From Acanthamoeba lenticulata (taxonomy: Eukaryota > Discosea > Longamoebia > Acanthamoebidae), in NCBI GenBank assembly GCA_002179805.1, contig NAVB01000665.1, positions 1 to 26,337 of the forward strand: 26,337 nt of DNA, written 5' to 3'. Under the pieces are notes generated by a model, which had not been told where the DNA came from, made no database searches, and saw only the letters and a program-made list of their open reading frames with translations. The position numbers were made by a program, and so were the translations under genes. Below are positions 15,733 to 25,256 of the stretch, piece after piece; positions within the stretch are counted from its first letter, which is position 1; each line of letters begins with the position of its first letter.

Positions 15733-18700
15733 ATGGGCTACACGTTGAAGCAGGTCCGCAAGGGGGTCTTTGAGCTGGTGTTCGTGCCCGACAACGAGGC
15801 GCCGAAGCCCGCCCCTGCTCAGCCGCGTCCTGTCGGCTCAGGCGAGTCGCTTCGGGTGGAGAAGAATGGTCTGGTCACGGCCCACAAGCTCTCGCCCGCT
15901 CAGCTGCGAATCGCCAAGGCCGCGGCACTCAAGCGCCTCATGCGGGACCTGCGTGAGCTCCAGCAAAATCCTCTGCCCACGGTCAACGCCGTGCCGCTGG
16001 AGAACGACCTCTTTGAGTGGCACGGCAATCTCCTGGCCACCTCCCAGTCTCTCTTCTGCGGCCTCGTCTACCACATCATCATGAAGGTACTGCACCAATA
16101 CCTTTTGCGTTGTCAAAGCATATGTGCTCAACTTTTCATTGGTGCCGACCAGTTCCCAGAGACCTATCCACTCCAACCGCCAAACATCGAGCTCAAGGGC
16201 TACATCGACCACCCCAACGTGTTCGGGGGCTACATCTGCCTCGACATGCTCGAGACTGGAGCGGTGCGCATACCACTCCCTCTCTTGTGATCAATCCTCT
16301 ACGCGCATAGAATGCGGCGTGTTGTTGTTGTGTTCCTGACAGCTCTCGTGTGCGCCCAACAACCAAACAACGACAATGGCCAACGATGATGTACTCCAGT
16401 GGGCCTGGTCCGAGCAGCGAGCACAGCGGTACACGGGCTGGTCGACGGCCTACTCGGTGACGTCGATCCTGGTTCAGCTTCAGAGTACGTTGATGCCCGC
16501 CTCACCCGCTTTTAAGAGTTTTTTTGTGCACTTCAAGCTGACGTGGTCGCCATCCTCCCCTCTTCTCCTCCTCCTCCTCCTTCATCGTCCCACCAACAGG
16601 TTTCCTCTCGGGGCTTTCCAGAGAAAACGGGTTACGTAATCTCAAATACGCAGAAGCTGTACGTGCCATAGAGGAGACGCCCACGCGGGATGGATGAAGA
16701 AGGCTCACACGATGATGGTGATGATGGTGATGGTGATGGTGTTGGTGATGATGACGCACAGAGCCTGGTAGCGTTCAAATGCGGCTGCGGGCACCAGCAC
16801 GGCAAGCCGCATCCGCCGATCGCGCCCGAAGTCATCGCCCGCGAGGTGAAAGAGCGGCTCGACCTCGAGAAGGCCCCCGTATCCCCGAGCCTGCGAGTTC
16901 AGCCCCAGCTTCTCTCGTCGTGGGCGCAGGAGCAGCAACAACGCCGGCCGCCGTTGGCCACCGCCGTCGACGCCGACGTCCCCAGAGGACGGTTCTTGCG
17001 CTACAACAAGGACAACGGCCGCGTCCGGCTCCCGAAGTTCACGAGCCCCGTGCCGGCCGGCTGCCCGCGGACCACCGAGCTCTGCCTGAGCTGGCGCGGC
17101 GCCGACGTCGAGTGCCGCTTCCGCGCGCCGAGCATCGAGTTGGCCATCGGCCGATCGCCGCAGTGCGCCGTCTACAAGGTGGTCTTTGACGACCGCAGCC
17201 GCAGCCGCCACAATCCGTTCGTCTTCTGGGGCGAGGTCTACCCCGAGTTCGACCTGCACGCCATCCAGGCCGCCGCGGCCACCAGCGGGCACCAGGCTGG
17301 CCTCGCCGCCGCCGCCGGGCCGCAGAAGACCCCGATCGAGTTTCCCGCCCCGGAAGACACGCTCGACGTGGCGCTGCTGGTGCAGAACGGGGCCGCCGCC
17401 GGTGCGGTGAGGCACCGCGTGTCGGCCCGTTACGTGCTCCCGCGGGCCAGGCGCAGCAGCCGCGAGGTGTGGCAGCTCGTCGCAGTGGGCCACGGCGAGC
17501 AGGACCAGCAGCAGCATCAGAGCTTGATCGTGCTCAACGTCGTGTCCAACGGCTACGGTCACTTCCTCGCCTCGGTGGAGTTCTACTTGTTCTCCCTCCG
17601 CACGACGTCGATCGAGCTCCAGCCGCCTTCTTCTTCTCCTTCTTCTTCGAGCGCGCCGACGACGAGCAGCAAGCCCGCCGCGCAGAGCGACGTCGCGGCG
17701 GCAAAGAAGACGACAACGACGGCCAAGGCCACACCAAAGGCGGTGGCGACAACGGAGAAAGAGGAGAAAGAGGCGCCGTTCAAGAAGTATGTGCCGACTT
17801 CGACGCCGCTCGTCATCTCGTCCAACTTTGGTCCGCTCCCGCAGCAGCAGAAGCAGCAAAAGACCAGCGCCACGCCGGCGGCCGCCCCGCAAAAGCAGCA
17901 AAAGCAGCAGCAGAAGCCCGAGCAGCTGCCGACAGCTGCTCCAAAGGCGGCGGCGGCGGCGGCGGCGGCGGCTCGGGAGCCCGCGCAGTTGACCTTCTTT
18001 GACCTGCCGCCGGAGATGCAGCTGCACGTCTTCTCCTTCCTGGGCAAGGACGACCTCTTCACGGCCTTCAAAGGTACACATCTCCTCAAGAGGCCCTCTT
18101 GCCTCCCCTGTAACAGCACACAAGAGGCTCAAACACGCACACACGCACACACACACACACACGCACGCACACACGCACGCAACAGTGAACGCCTTGTTTG
18201 CGGATCTGGCGCTGGACTCGCCGCAATGGGCCAAGGACGAGCTCGTGTGCTTCCACTCGAAGCGGACGGACGAGGAGGACGTGCTGGGGATTCCCCTCAA
18301 CTTCACCCTCTACCCGGAGCCCATCCTCCCTTCGTATTCTTCTTCTTCTACTTCTTCAGCGCCAAAGCGGAGGTATCGCAACATCGAGTCCATCTCGTCG
18401 ACGCTGGACGTGCTCTCCTACGAGTCCTTCGAGGTCGACAGCGTGCGCCGCAGCGTGTGGAAGGAGCCCTTCACCCACTGGCTGCCCCTCTACATCAGCC
18501 GAGGCCACGGGCGGAGGGCGCTGCCGCTGTGCGAGCAGCTGATCTCGCACATCATGACGGGCGACTACCACCGGTTCGAGCCCATCATGGCCGTGGAGGT
18601 GTTCACCAAGCTCATGAACACCATGATCGTCTCCCTCATGTCCGGCGAAACGTACGTATAGTTGTCGACTCTTGCCTTATTGGCGGCTGACGTGCAACGA

Positions 18701-19650
18701 ATCACAAACCAAAAACACCACCAGGCATGCGTCGGAGAAGGCGATGGAGGGCTACTTCTCGTTCCACCATTGGCTGCTGGTCTTCATCGAGCGCTACCCG
18801 AGCCTCCTGGAGTGGATCAACAACCGCATCGAGGGCTTCATCACGGACCCCAACAAGCGCATCAAGAAGGTCCTTCGTTTTTCCACTACTTTTTCGATCG
18901 AAACCAACGACCAATGATGACGATGATGCTCAACAACACCCTTTTTCCTCCTCCAACCGCAGGCGGTGCCGTCGCTGGGCGAGTTCATCCCGCTGCTGGC
19001 CGTGACGGACAAGTTCCAGTGGGCCGACGTGGTGGAGCCCCTCATGCTCGAGGTGTTTGACCGCAACCAGAAGTGGGTCCTCCAGAAGTACCCGGCCCTC
19101 GGCAACATGCAGAGCGGGAACGACCTGCTGGTGGACAAGTACCGCCTGCTCAAGACCTTCGAGGCCTCGCAGGTGTCCATGCGCCTGATCCTCTTCCACG
19201 CCTTCTTCCTCAACACCATCGCCAAGCCCAAAGGCCGCCCGGTGTCGCTCGTGCGGCGCGTGCTGGACGCCTGCTATGGCCGCCCGTCGCCTCGCACCAA
19301 GGTGCTCCTGCAGAAGCAGACCAAGGAGCTCCAGAAAGTCGGTACGTGGGTTGCCTCCTTCTCCTTCTTCTTCTTCAGCGTGCGCGTCGGCTAACAGAAC
19401 CATCATCGTCATCATTGCTGCCGCAGAGGATTGGATGGACTTCTTCACGCGGATCGAGATGCCGCTCCCCACCCCGGCCCAGCTCACGCGCTGGCTGCGC
19501 CAGAGCGTGTGGAACTCGTCGCGCAAGCGGTACCACAACCGACACGCCTACGCCGCCAGCACGCGCCACCCGAGGAGGCACCGCTCCCACGGGACGTGGG
19601 GCGAGGAAGAAGAAGACGAGGACGCCTACGAGCGCTATGACAACTACTAG
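15733..19650 (+). CDS. E2 ubiquitin-conjugating-fold / F-box fusion protein
   Basis: Nine exons: 15733-16086, 16153-16263, 16343-16484, 16600-16658, 16762-18073, 18186-18651, 18725-18869, 18963-19341, 19427-19650; 1063 residues, all GT-AG and in frame. Residues about 60-220 are a UBC fold: KRLMRDLRELQQNP, FPETYPLQPPNIELKG, then HPN at 138-140 and the active-site Cys147 in GGYICLDML, then YTGWSTAYSVTSILVQLQSFL. A C229-G-C231-G-H233-Q-H235 cluster follows. Residues about 265-530 form an unassigned beta-rich region, then about 100 residues of Gln/Ala/Ser/Lys linker. An F-box (TFFDLPPEMQLHVFSFLGKD) starts near 633 and is cut by intron 5. The last 400 residues look mostly helical and are unassigned. 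It may act in ubiquitin transfer as its own adaptor; that is inference. The C-terminus is acidic and Tyr-rich. Confidence 0.88.
18134..18182. repeat. CA microsatellite in intron 5 of the E2/F-box gene
   Basis: CA dinucleotides with periodic CG replacements (ACGCACAC-type) fill most of the intron 18074-18185 and run up to its AACAG acceptor. Confidence 0.85.
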
Positions 19651-19770
19651 CCTCGTAGGTCCAGGAGATCCTCCCCCCCCCCACGTAAGCACTACTTGTA
19701 GATAAAAACAAATGTTAAAAAAAAATGCATTTTAAGATCTGGAGGCGATAATGCGTCACGAAAACACACA

Positions 19771-20184
19771 TCAGGCCTGTTGCTGCTGGCGACGCGCGTC
19801 AAGGAGGCTCTTGCGGTACGTCCAGTACTTCTTGTAGGTCTGCGCCAGGTGCGCCGTCAGCTCCTCGCACCCCTGTTTTTTTGTTGGTTCCCCGCGTGTG
19901 ATTTGATGTATCGTCAGCACACGAGATCATCGTACACACACATACATACACGGCAGGAAGCCAAAACAAAAGAGGCCCTACCTGCGCGGCGAGGGCGAGG
20001 CTCTCGGGGGAGGCCTCCTCCTCCCAGATGTCGACGAGGAGGGCGAGGGCGTGCGCGCACGTCGGGTAGCGCTCGCGGCACTCGAGCACCTTCTCCTTCA
20101 CGTACGGCACCTCCGAGAACTTGCCCCCCTTGAAGATCCTGCCCGTGGTGCGGTCATCGTGAGCCCTCACGCGGGAGATTCCGC

Positions 20185-20252
<68 letters not shown>

Positions 20253-21648
20253 GCGCGCGCGCGCGTGCGGAAGGAGGGAGGCGGTACCCGGCGAGGTAGT
20301 ACCAGGGGCTCTGGTTGTTGGGCGCCCGCTGGATCCACGACAGCGCGTAGCTGCGCGCCGACGCCACCGCCATCCTGGCGTCAGGACACGACGGCAAGCA
20401 AGACGCGAGGAGCACGAGAAGGAAGGGGAGGAGGAGGAGGAGGATGAGGAGGTACTCGATCTCCTGCCGCTTGACGTCGGGGGAGGCAAAGCCCGTGGTG
20501 TGGCTGATGACGTAGTGCCGCTGGTTCCACACCGAGTTGTTCCTGAAATCCTCTGCCGCGCGTGTCAGACTCGCGTGTGTGCGGTGCACAGACACACACA
20601 CACACACACACGTGAAAGAGACGACGACAACGACGACAACAAGAAAAGGAAGCGGACCCTTGAGGAGCTGGTGGAGGAAGTCGAGCTCGCCCTCCCACAG
20701 GCTAAACTCCTTGAGGACCCACTGCCGGTGCGCCCACGCGTGGTAGTTCTTCGAGTCCTCTGCCCCCAAAAATCCCCCAAAAAATCCCCCAAAATCCCCA
20801 GGATGAGGCCCTGCCTGACCCGGGCGATTGGGGAGGGCGATGGCGACGATGATGATGATGACGATGATGACGACGATGGTTTGGGGTGAGAGGGGGAGGG
20901 GGGCAGTACCGCGCAGCATCAGCGCCACAAAGGCGAGCTCGAGGGACGGGTCGCGCGAGCGCTCCACCAGCGCCCGCCGGTGATACCTGTGTGCGTGCGT
21001 GCGCGCGCGTGTGCGTGTGCGGCGGCGGTGAGCCCCCAATGCCACGCGTGCACGTACACGCGCGCGCGTGTGTTTGTGGGTGTGGGTGTGGGTGTGGCGG
21101 ACGGACCAGATTTGGTAGTTTTTGGGGTTCTCGGCGGCGATGCGGTCGACCCAGGCCACCTCCTCCTTGAAATCGACGTCGAGCGCCACAAGGATCTTGC
21201 GCCGGTAGGCCCTGCGCCCCGCGGCACGCATGCGTGCGTGTGTCATTGCAGTCGTACAACACGACAACACGACACGTGCGAGAAAAGAGGAAAGCAAAAA
21301 GAGGAAATAAGGGGGCGAACCAGGCGGTGTAGTTGGCGGCGTTGAGGCGAATGACTTCGTCCGTGAGGCGCAGGGCGCGTTGGCTCAACTCGCCGGCCTT
21401 CACCACCGCCCGAAAGTAGCCCATCGTCTCGCGAACTGCAGAAGAAGAGCATGCGGTCATTACGTGGGCAAGGAACAAGCTCGTGCAGAGAGATTCAAGG
21501 ATTAAGGCATCTGTGGTTTGGGGGGAGTACATTGGTCTGAATACGCAATGGCACAGACGCCACCATGTGGGCCATCGTCCTGGGGCACAGGTTGCACGTC
21601 TGCCCACTCAGGGCGCGAGGAGAAAGGCACGTATTCGCCTTCTTCCAT
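19771..21648 (-). CDS. FNTA: Protein farnesyltransferase/geranylgeranyltransferase I alpha subunit
   Basis: The alpha subunit pairs with either the farnesyl or geranylgeranyl beta subunit to attach prenyl groups to CaaX-box proteins such as Ras and Rho GTPases in the cytosol. Nine exons: 21648-21531, 21435-21321, 21211-21107, 20986-20910, 20759-20658, 20552-20456, 20374-20288, 20138-19982, 19872-19771; 319 residues, near the size of the yeast protein. The N-terminus has YVPFSSRPEWADVQPVPQDD, a family hallmark. PPTA tetratricopeptide-like repeats follow: LNAANYTAW, NPKNYQIW, DSKNYHAWAHRQWVLKEF, FRNNSVWNQRHYVI, NNQSPWYYLAG. Several introns fall within or next to the conserved Trp of each repeat. 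The start is the first in-frame ATG; a longer open frame upstream has none. Introns carry simple repeats and a G-run array. Confidence 0.95.
20185..20269. repeat. GCGT tetranucleotide repeat running into GC repeat, FNTA intron 7
   Basis: About sixteen GCGT units (20185-20249) are followed by a pure CG/GC run to about 20265. The tract of about 85 nt is perfectly alternating purine-pyrimidine, the composition most prone to left-handed Z-DNA. It fills the middle of the intron 20139-20287. Confidence 0.93.
20584..20612. repeat. CA/TG microsatellite in FNTA intron 5
   Basis: A run of CACACA from about 20590 to 20611 inside the intron 20553-20657. Confidence 0.75.
20762..20802 (-). repeat. Four G-runs with T-rich spacers next to the FNTA exon 5 acceptor
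   Basis: On the minus strand four runs of 4-5 G are separated by ATTTT, ATTTTTT and ATTTTT spacers, ending in GGGGGCAG, the 3' splice site of intron 4. The pattern meets the usual four-run rule for an intramolecular G-quadruplex and replaces the normal pyrimidine tract. Confidence 0.8.
20995..21095. repeat. GT/GC-rich low-complexity tract in FNTA intron 3
   Basis: GTGCGTGCGT and GCGCGCGTGTG segments, a short mixed part, then repeated GGGTGT units, all inside the intron 20987-21106. Confidence 0.75.
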
Positions 21649-21883
21649 TGTTTTCTGCAATCTGGCTTGCTTTTGTTGACTATTTTTTTTCTCTTGTTTT
21701 CCTTCTTCCACCTCTACTGGTTTTGTTGCCTGCAGCTCAAAAGCTGGGCTGAATTGATGGTTGTTTGGCAAAATCGATCTGCATTTAACTGTTTTAATGA
21801 CAAGAGAAAGGGAGAAGTTCTAACAAGTAATGGGCCAAAATTGGAGCGGCTCAAATGTTGGTTTATTGAGACAAGACAGAGAT

Positions 21884-22374
21884 TTACCTCATCTGGCAAC
21901 AACAAAAAGAAAACAAAGAATTAGCTACGCTCAAGACAGCAAGGGTGCTGGAAGGCGTAAGTACCTTGAGGAAACCAATCTCCTCAGCGCGCTCCCTGAA
22001 GCACCTCCTGCAGAGCATGAGGCCATACTTGCGGATGAGACCGTGGTTGTTGCCACAGCGGCGGCTGTACGGAAGAGGAAAGTTAGTAACCAGGCCTTTC
22101 ATTCAGAGGTTTACACGATGATTCACAATTGTTACTCAGTCATTGGCTATAAAGTGACTTCATGAAGGTATTCAGTCCTATCATTGCATAATATAAAACA
22201 TCCTCGTAACAAGTGGTATACAGATTCACGTCTCACACGAATTGTTCAACACGGAAAGAAGAGATTGAGGGGGCAACAACGAGCACGGCATCCATAGAGG
22301 TCGATCACGTACCACGCACGAGCACCAGGGCCGAACTTACGGGGGTGAGAGTTCCAGACGGCGGAGTGACCCAT
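21884..22374 (-). CDS. RPS29: 40S ribosomal protein S29 (uS14 family)
   Basis: Part of the small-subunit head. Three exons: 22374-22313, 22064-21965 and a terminal coding part of only 9 nt, 21892-21884 (Met-Arg-stop); 56 residues, exactly the family length. The protein starts [19 protein letters not shown] and has the zinc-binding ACRRC and LCRRC pairs around [11 protein letters not shown], then [12 protein letters not shown]. All four cysteines are present. The first intron (22065-22312) is long for this window at 248 nt, common for ribosomal protein genes. The leader just before the ATG is pyrimidine-rich on the coding strand (about 22395-22435), and an AAAATGGCGGC-type element plus an ATAAAAAG box lie further up. 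Confidence 0.96.
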
Positions 22375-22553
22375 GTTGATTGTTCGACAGCGAGAGGAGA
22401 AGCCGACGATGGGAGAGAGAAAGGAAGAAAGAATTGAAAATCCGAAGCCGCCATTTTTGTCCGGTGTGCCTCCCGGGATAAATCTCTCTTTTTATCGGTA
22501 TTTCAAACACGCTCTCTTGGTTTCTTTCTTCTTGCTTGCTTGCCTGGGCCGTT
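22375..22553 (-). promoter_or_regulatory. RPS29 promoter and leader
   Basis: Reading on the minus strand towards the gene there is an ATAAAAAG TATA-like box (22499-22488), an AAAATGGCGGC element (22457-22446) and a C/T-rich leader (about 22435-22395). The element contains an ATG that would open an out-of-frame upstream frame if transcribed, so transcription probably starts after it. The same element type is common in animal ribosomal protein promoters; use here is inference. P450 ends at 22554. Confidence 0.5.
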
Positions 22554-23672
22554 CTATTTGGCTTTGAGCTCGCGGGGGACCAGTCGCACGTTGATGTCGT
22601 TGCGCGCCCACAATACGAAGCGCTCTGCATGGTGCTCCATGGCATGAGCTTTGAGCCGCGAGGCGCCATGACGAGTAGGCCTAAAAGGCGCGTACCTTCG
22701 GCCACTACGTGGTCGGGGGAGCCCGCCAACTCGACGGTGAAACGCTGCAGAAAGAGGGCCATCACGAGTCGCATCTCCATCCACGCCTGCCAGGAGTTGC
22801 GCAAGTGATGAGCACAACCTCACCAGACAGTCTCATGGAGGAGAGCACGCTCGCACCATGCGCTCACCAGGGCAGATGCGGGGACCCAGGCCGAACGGGG
22901 CGTAGGCCTGCGGCGGGATGTCTGGTGTGGTGGTGCTGAGCCGAATCCGCGAACAAGAGCGCAAGTGAAGGAGGGAGGGGACGCACTCTTGCCGGGGGCG
23001 AAACGGTCTGGGTCGAAGCGGGTGGGCTCCGGCCACAGCTCCTCCCTCATGTGGAGAGCAGCGAGCGGGTACAGCACCGTGCACTGCGTGTGTGTGTGGG
23101 CGTGTGCACGTGTGCACGTGTGCAGTGGTGATTGAGTGCGTGTTTTGTGCTCAGCGCTGGATGACAGGTCGACGTACGCCGGCGGGAAGAACGTGGGAGC
23201 CGAGGTTCAGCCCTTCGGGCTCATCTACCACGCGCGCGGCAAACGGACCCGGCGTGTAAATGCGCATCGACTCCTGTCCTCGTCCGCATGATACATCAGC
23301 CACCTTCTTCATCGTCAAGTCCTTCTTCATCGGCAAGTCCCTCTTCATCATCATGCATCAGCACCTTGATGACCTGGGTGGTGTAGACCAGCTTGTCGAG
23401 GTCGGCCACGGTGGGCTCGCGGCCCGCCAACACGTCATCCACCTCCTGCCGTCCCGCGTGAGGCGACGAATGACCGAAGGGAGGCCAAGCGGGAGCGACG
23501 CGCGAACCTGTTGGGCGCGGGCCTGGACGTCGGGGTGGCGGGTCATGAGGTAGAGCGCCCATGTCGTGGCCACCACCGATGTGTGGTAGGCCGCCAGCAG
23601 GTACGTCAGCACCAGAGACCGCATCTGTGCGCACGCGCGGCGGTTAGCGCTTGATACTACATGGCCAAAACT

Positions 23673-23703
<31 letters not shown>

Positions 23704-25135
23704 AAGGAACCTTGGGCTGGTCGTAGGGCCACTTAGTGTCGGGGTCGTTGGTGGTGCAGAGCAGCTCCACGAGGTCGGCTTCCTCTTCACGGTTGGGGCT
23801 GGGCCCGTGCTTGATCAGGTGCTTCCGCTTGGCTCTGGTTTGTGTATTACACATGTGTGTGAGCATAGAGCGTGCCAGTATGCAGACTACATCACAAGCG
23901 CGACATACTCGATGATGAAATCGACGGTGTCGTTGAGGAAGGTGAGAGCCGAGTCGAGTCGGTCCGTCTGCAGCTTGGCGGCGGCGAACTGTGCATCAAA
24001 GGTCTCTGAAAGGGCTGTGTCGTAGGCCGTCTGGAAGGTCTCCAGAGCGATGGCTGACGTGCTCGCTCCGCTGTCCCGCACGTCGTTGGCGACACCTCAT
24101 CAGCCATGAATGCCTGGGGTGGGGGGATGAGGCAGCGGTACGCGAAGACGGTCAGCGCCGCACGCAGGGCGAAACTCAGGAGCTCCATCTGGAGTCCCAC
24201 GACGGTCCCTGCCTCGCTCTTGGCCTTGAGCTCGTCCACTGGACGTGGGCATGTCGGAGAAGTAGGTCAAGACATGTTGTGCTACTCGAGTAAAAGAAGA
24301 AAAGAAGAAGAAAGGGACTTACTGAGGGTCATCGCCAGGGTCATGAGCTCGGGGTAGGAGTGGGCCAAGTGGCGATGGCCCACCACGGACGACAGCACGC
24401 GCCTTGTCCTACAGCCACGACGACATTTAGACAAACAAATTGGTGCAACTGCTGTGTCTGCAGGCGGTCGCTCGAGCGTACTCCTTGGCGCGACCCCCGT
24501 TCATGACTTGGAGGTTGTCCTGCCCCAGCAGAGGCTCGAGGAACCTGTTTGGGGTGGACGGTCAGGAAGGTTTGAGGGAGGGGAGGCGAGTAGCGAAAAG
24601 TACTTGAAGAGTTGCGTTGGGCGAGAGCTCATACGCGCGGTCGAGCGCAGAAGCGCGGGGTCACATATCGACACCGCCACCTGACAAGGCGCAGGCGAGA
24701 GATTACAACGACTGCTACTTGCGCCGGCAACTTGAAGCAACGAGATGGGAAAGTTCATTCTTCGAACCTGGTCAGGCTTGGGGCCTGTCAGTAAAGCTAC
24801 GACAGGGCCATGTCGCTCGTGCAGCTCTCTGACAAAAGCACTTAGCCCTGAGGAGGCCAGACGCAAATGAGACTCTGAGGATAGGCAGCAAAAGGCGAAA
24901 GCGAACCAGTATCAGCAATGAGGGAAGCATGAGAAGAGGTGCCCCACTTCCACGCCTTGTCGCGCCGAGGCCCAGGAAGAGCCGAGATAGCTTCCCAGAA
25001 AGCTGCATGTGTTTCGCCGAGGGTAGCTGCGCCCGTTGAGGCTGATGAGGCCAGCGTACGGGCTCTCACCAAGAAGGCCAAGCCCAGAACAGCAAAAGCC
25101 AAAGCTGCAAGGGCCAGCAGCATGACAGGCGCCAT
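22554..25135 (-). CDS. Cytochrome P450, microsomal type
   Basis: A heme-thiolate monooxygenase; substrate unknown. Fifteen exons: 25135-24907, 24847-24768, 24680-24604, 24544-24482, 24408-24323, 24238-24142, 24070-23909, 23834-23711, 23624-23508, 23445-23365, 23273-23178, 23083-22987, 22921-22857, 22786-22696, 22648-22554; 519 residues, typical length. The N-terminus has a 20-residue hydrophobic anchor (VMLLALAALAFAVLGLAFLV) then RAR and a Pro hinge (ALPGPRR), as for ER-bound enzymes. Seen: I-helix region LLAAYHTSVVATTW, K-helix ESMR (ExxR), PTRFDPDRF, and the heme loop FGLGPRICPG with the ligand Cys, then MAWMEMRLVMALFLQRF. In the I-helix the usual acidic residue before Thr is His. The gene is divergent from NDUFS4. 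I could not assign a CYP family. Confidence 0.95.
23088..23124. repeat. TG-rich tract in P450 intron 11
   Basis: TGTGTGTGTG followed by a repeated TGTGCACG unit (three near-copies at about 23102-23123) within the intron 23084-23177. The CACA-rich minus-strand version runs into the acceptor. Confidence 0.7.
23669..23704. repeat. GA microsatellite in P450 intron 8
   Basis: Nearly pure GA dinucleotides with two AA interruptions inside the intron 23625-23710, close to the minus-strand donor. Confidence 0.85.
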
Positions 25136-25256
25136 CTTCTGGTCAGAAAACACAAACCCAGGTAGTGGCAAAGGAAAAGCTCGGAAAAACAGTTTCCTTT
25201 CCAGGCGACCTCTTCTGCCCCACATTGGCGTCGGCCAAAACAAAAATTGGCAAAAG
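25136..25256. promoter_or_regulatory. Bidirectional promoter of P450 and NDUFS4
   Basis: Only 121 nt separate the divergent ATG codons. The right half is A-rich (CAAAACAAAAATTGGCAAAAG, just before NDUFS4). No TATA box is evident. Both frames read open through this gap, but without ATG codons. Confidence 0.5.

Noticed and set aside
16705..18306. 533-residue open frame on the minus strand opposite exon 5 of the E2/F-box gene
   Set aside because: It is Arg/Leu/Gly-rich without motifs and arises from the GC-rich codon pattern of the sense strand, which has a clear domain order and splice sites.
20185..20269. CRISPR-like or tandem spacer array
   Set aside because: The repeat has no spacers; it is a pure tetranucleotide tract in a eukaryotic intron.
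20187..20338. Frames reading HART or RACV repeats in all six frames
   Set aside because: They are translations of the intronic GCGT microsatellite.
24939..25256. N-terminal extension of NDUFS4 to 24939
   Set aside because: The frame is open but has no ATG, it would bury the mitochondrial presequence, and it overlaps P450 exon 1 on the other strand.
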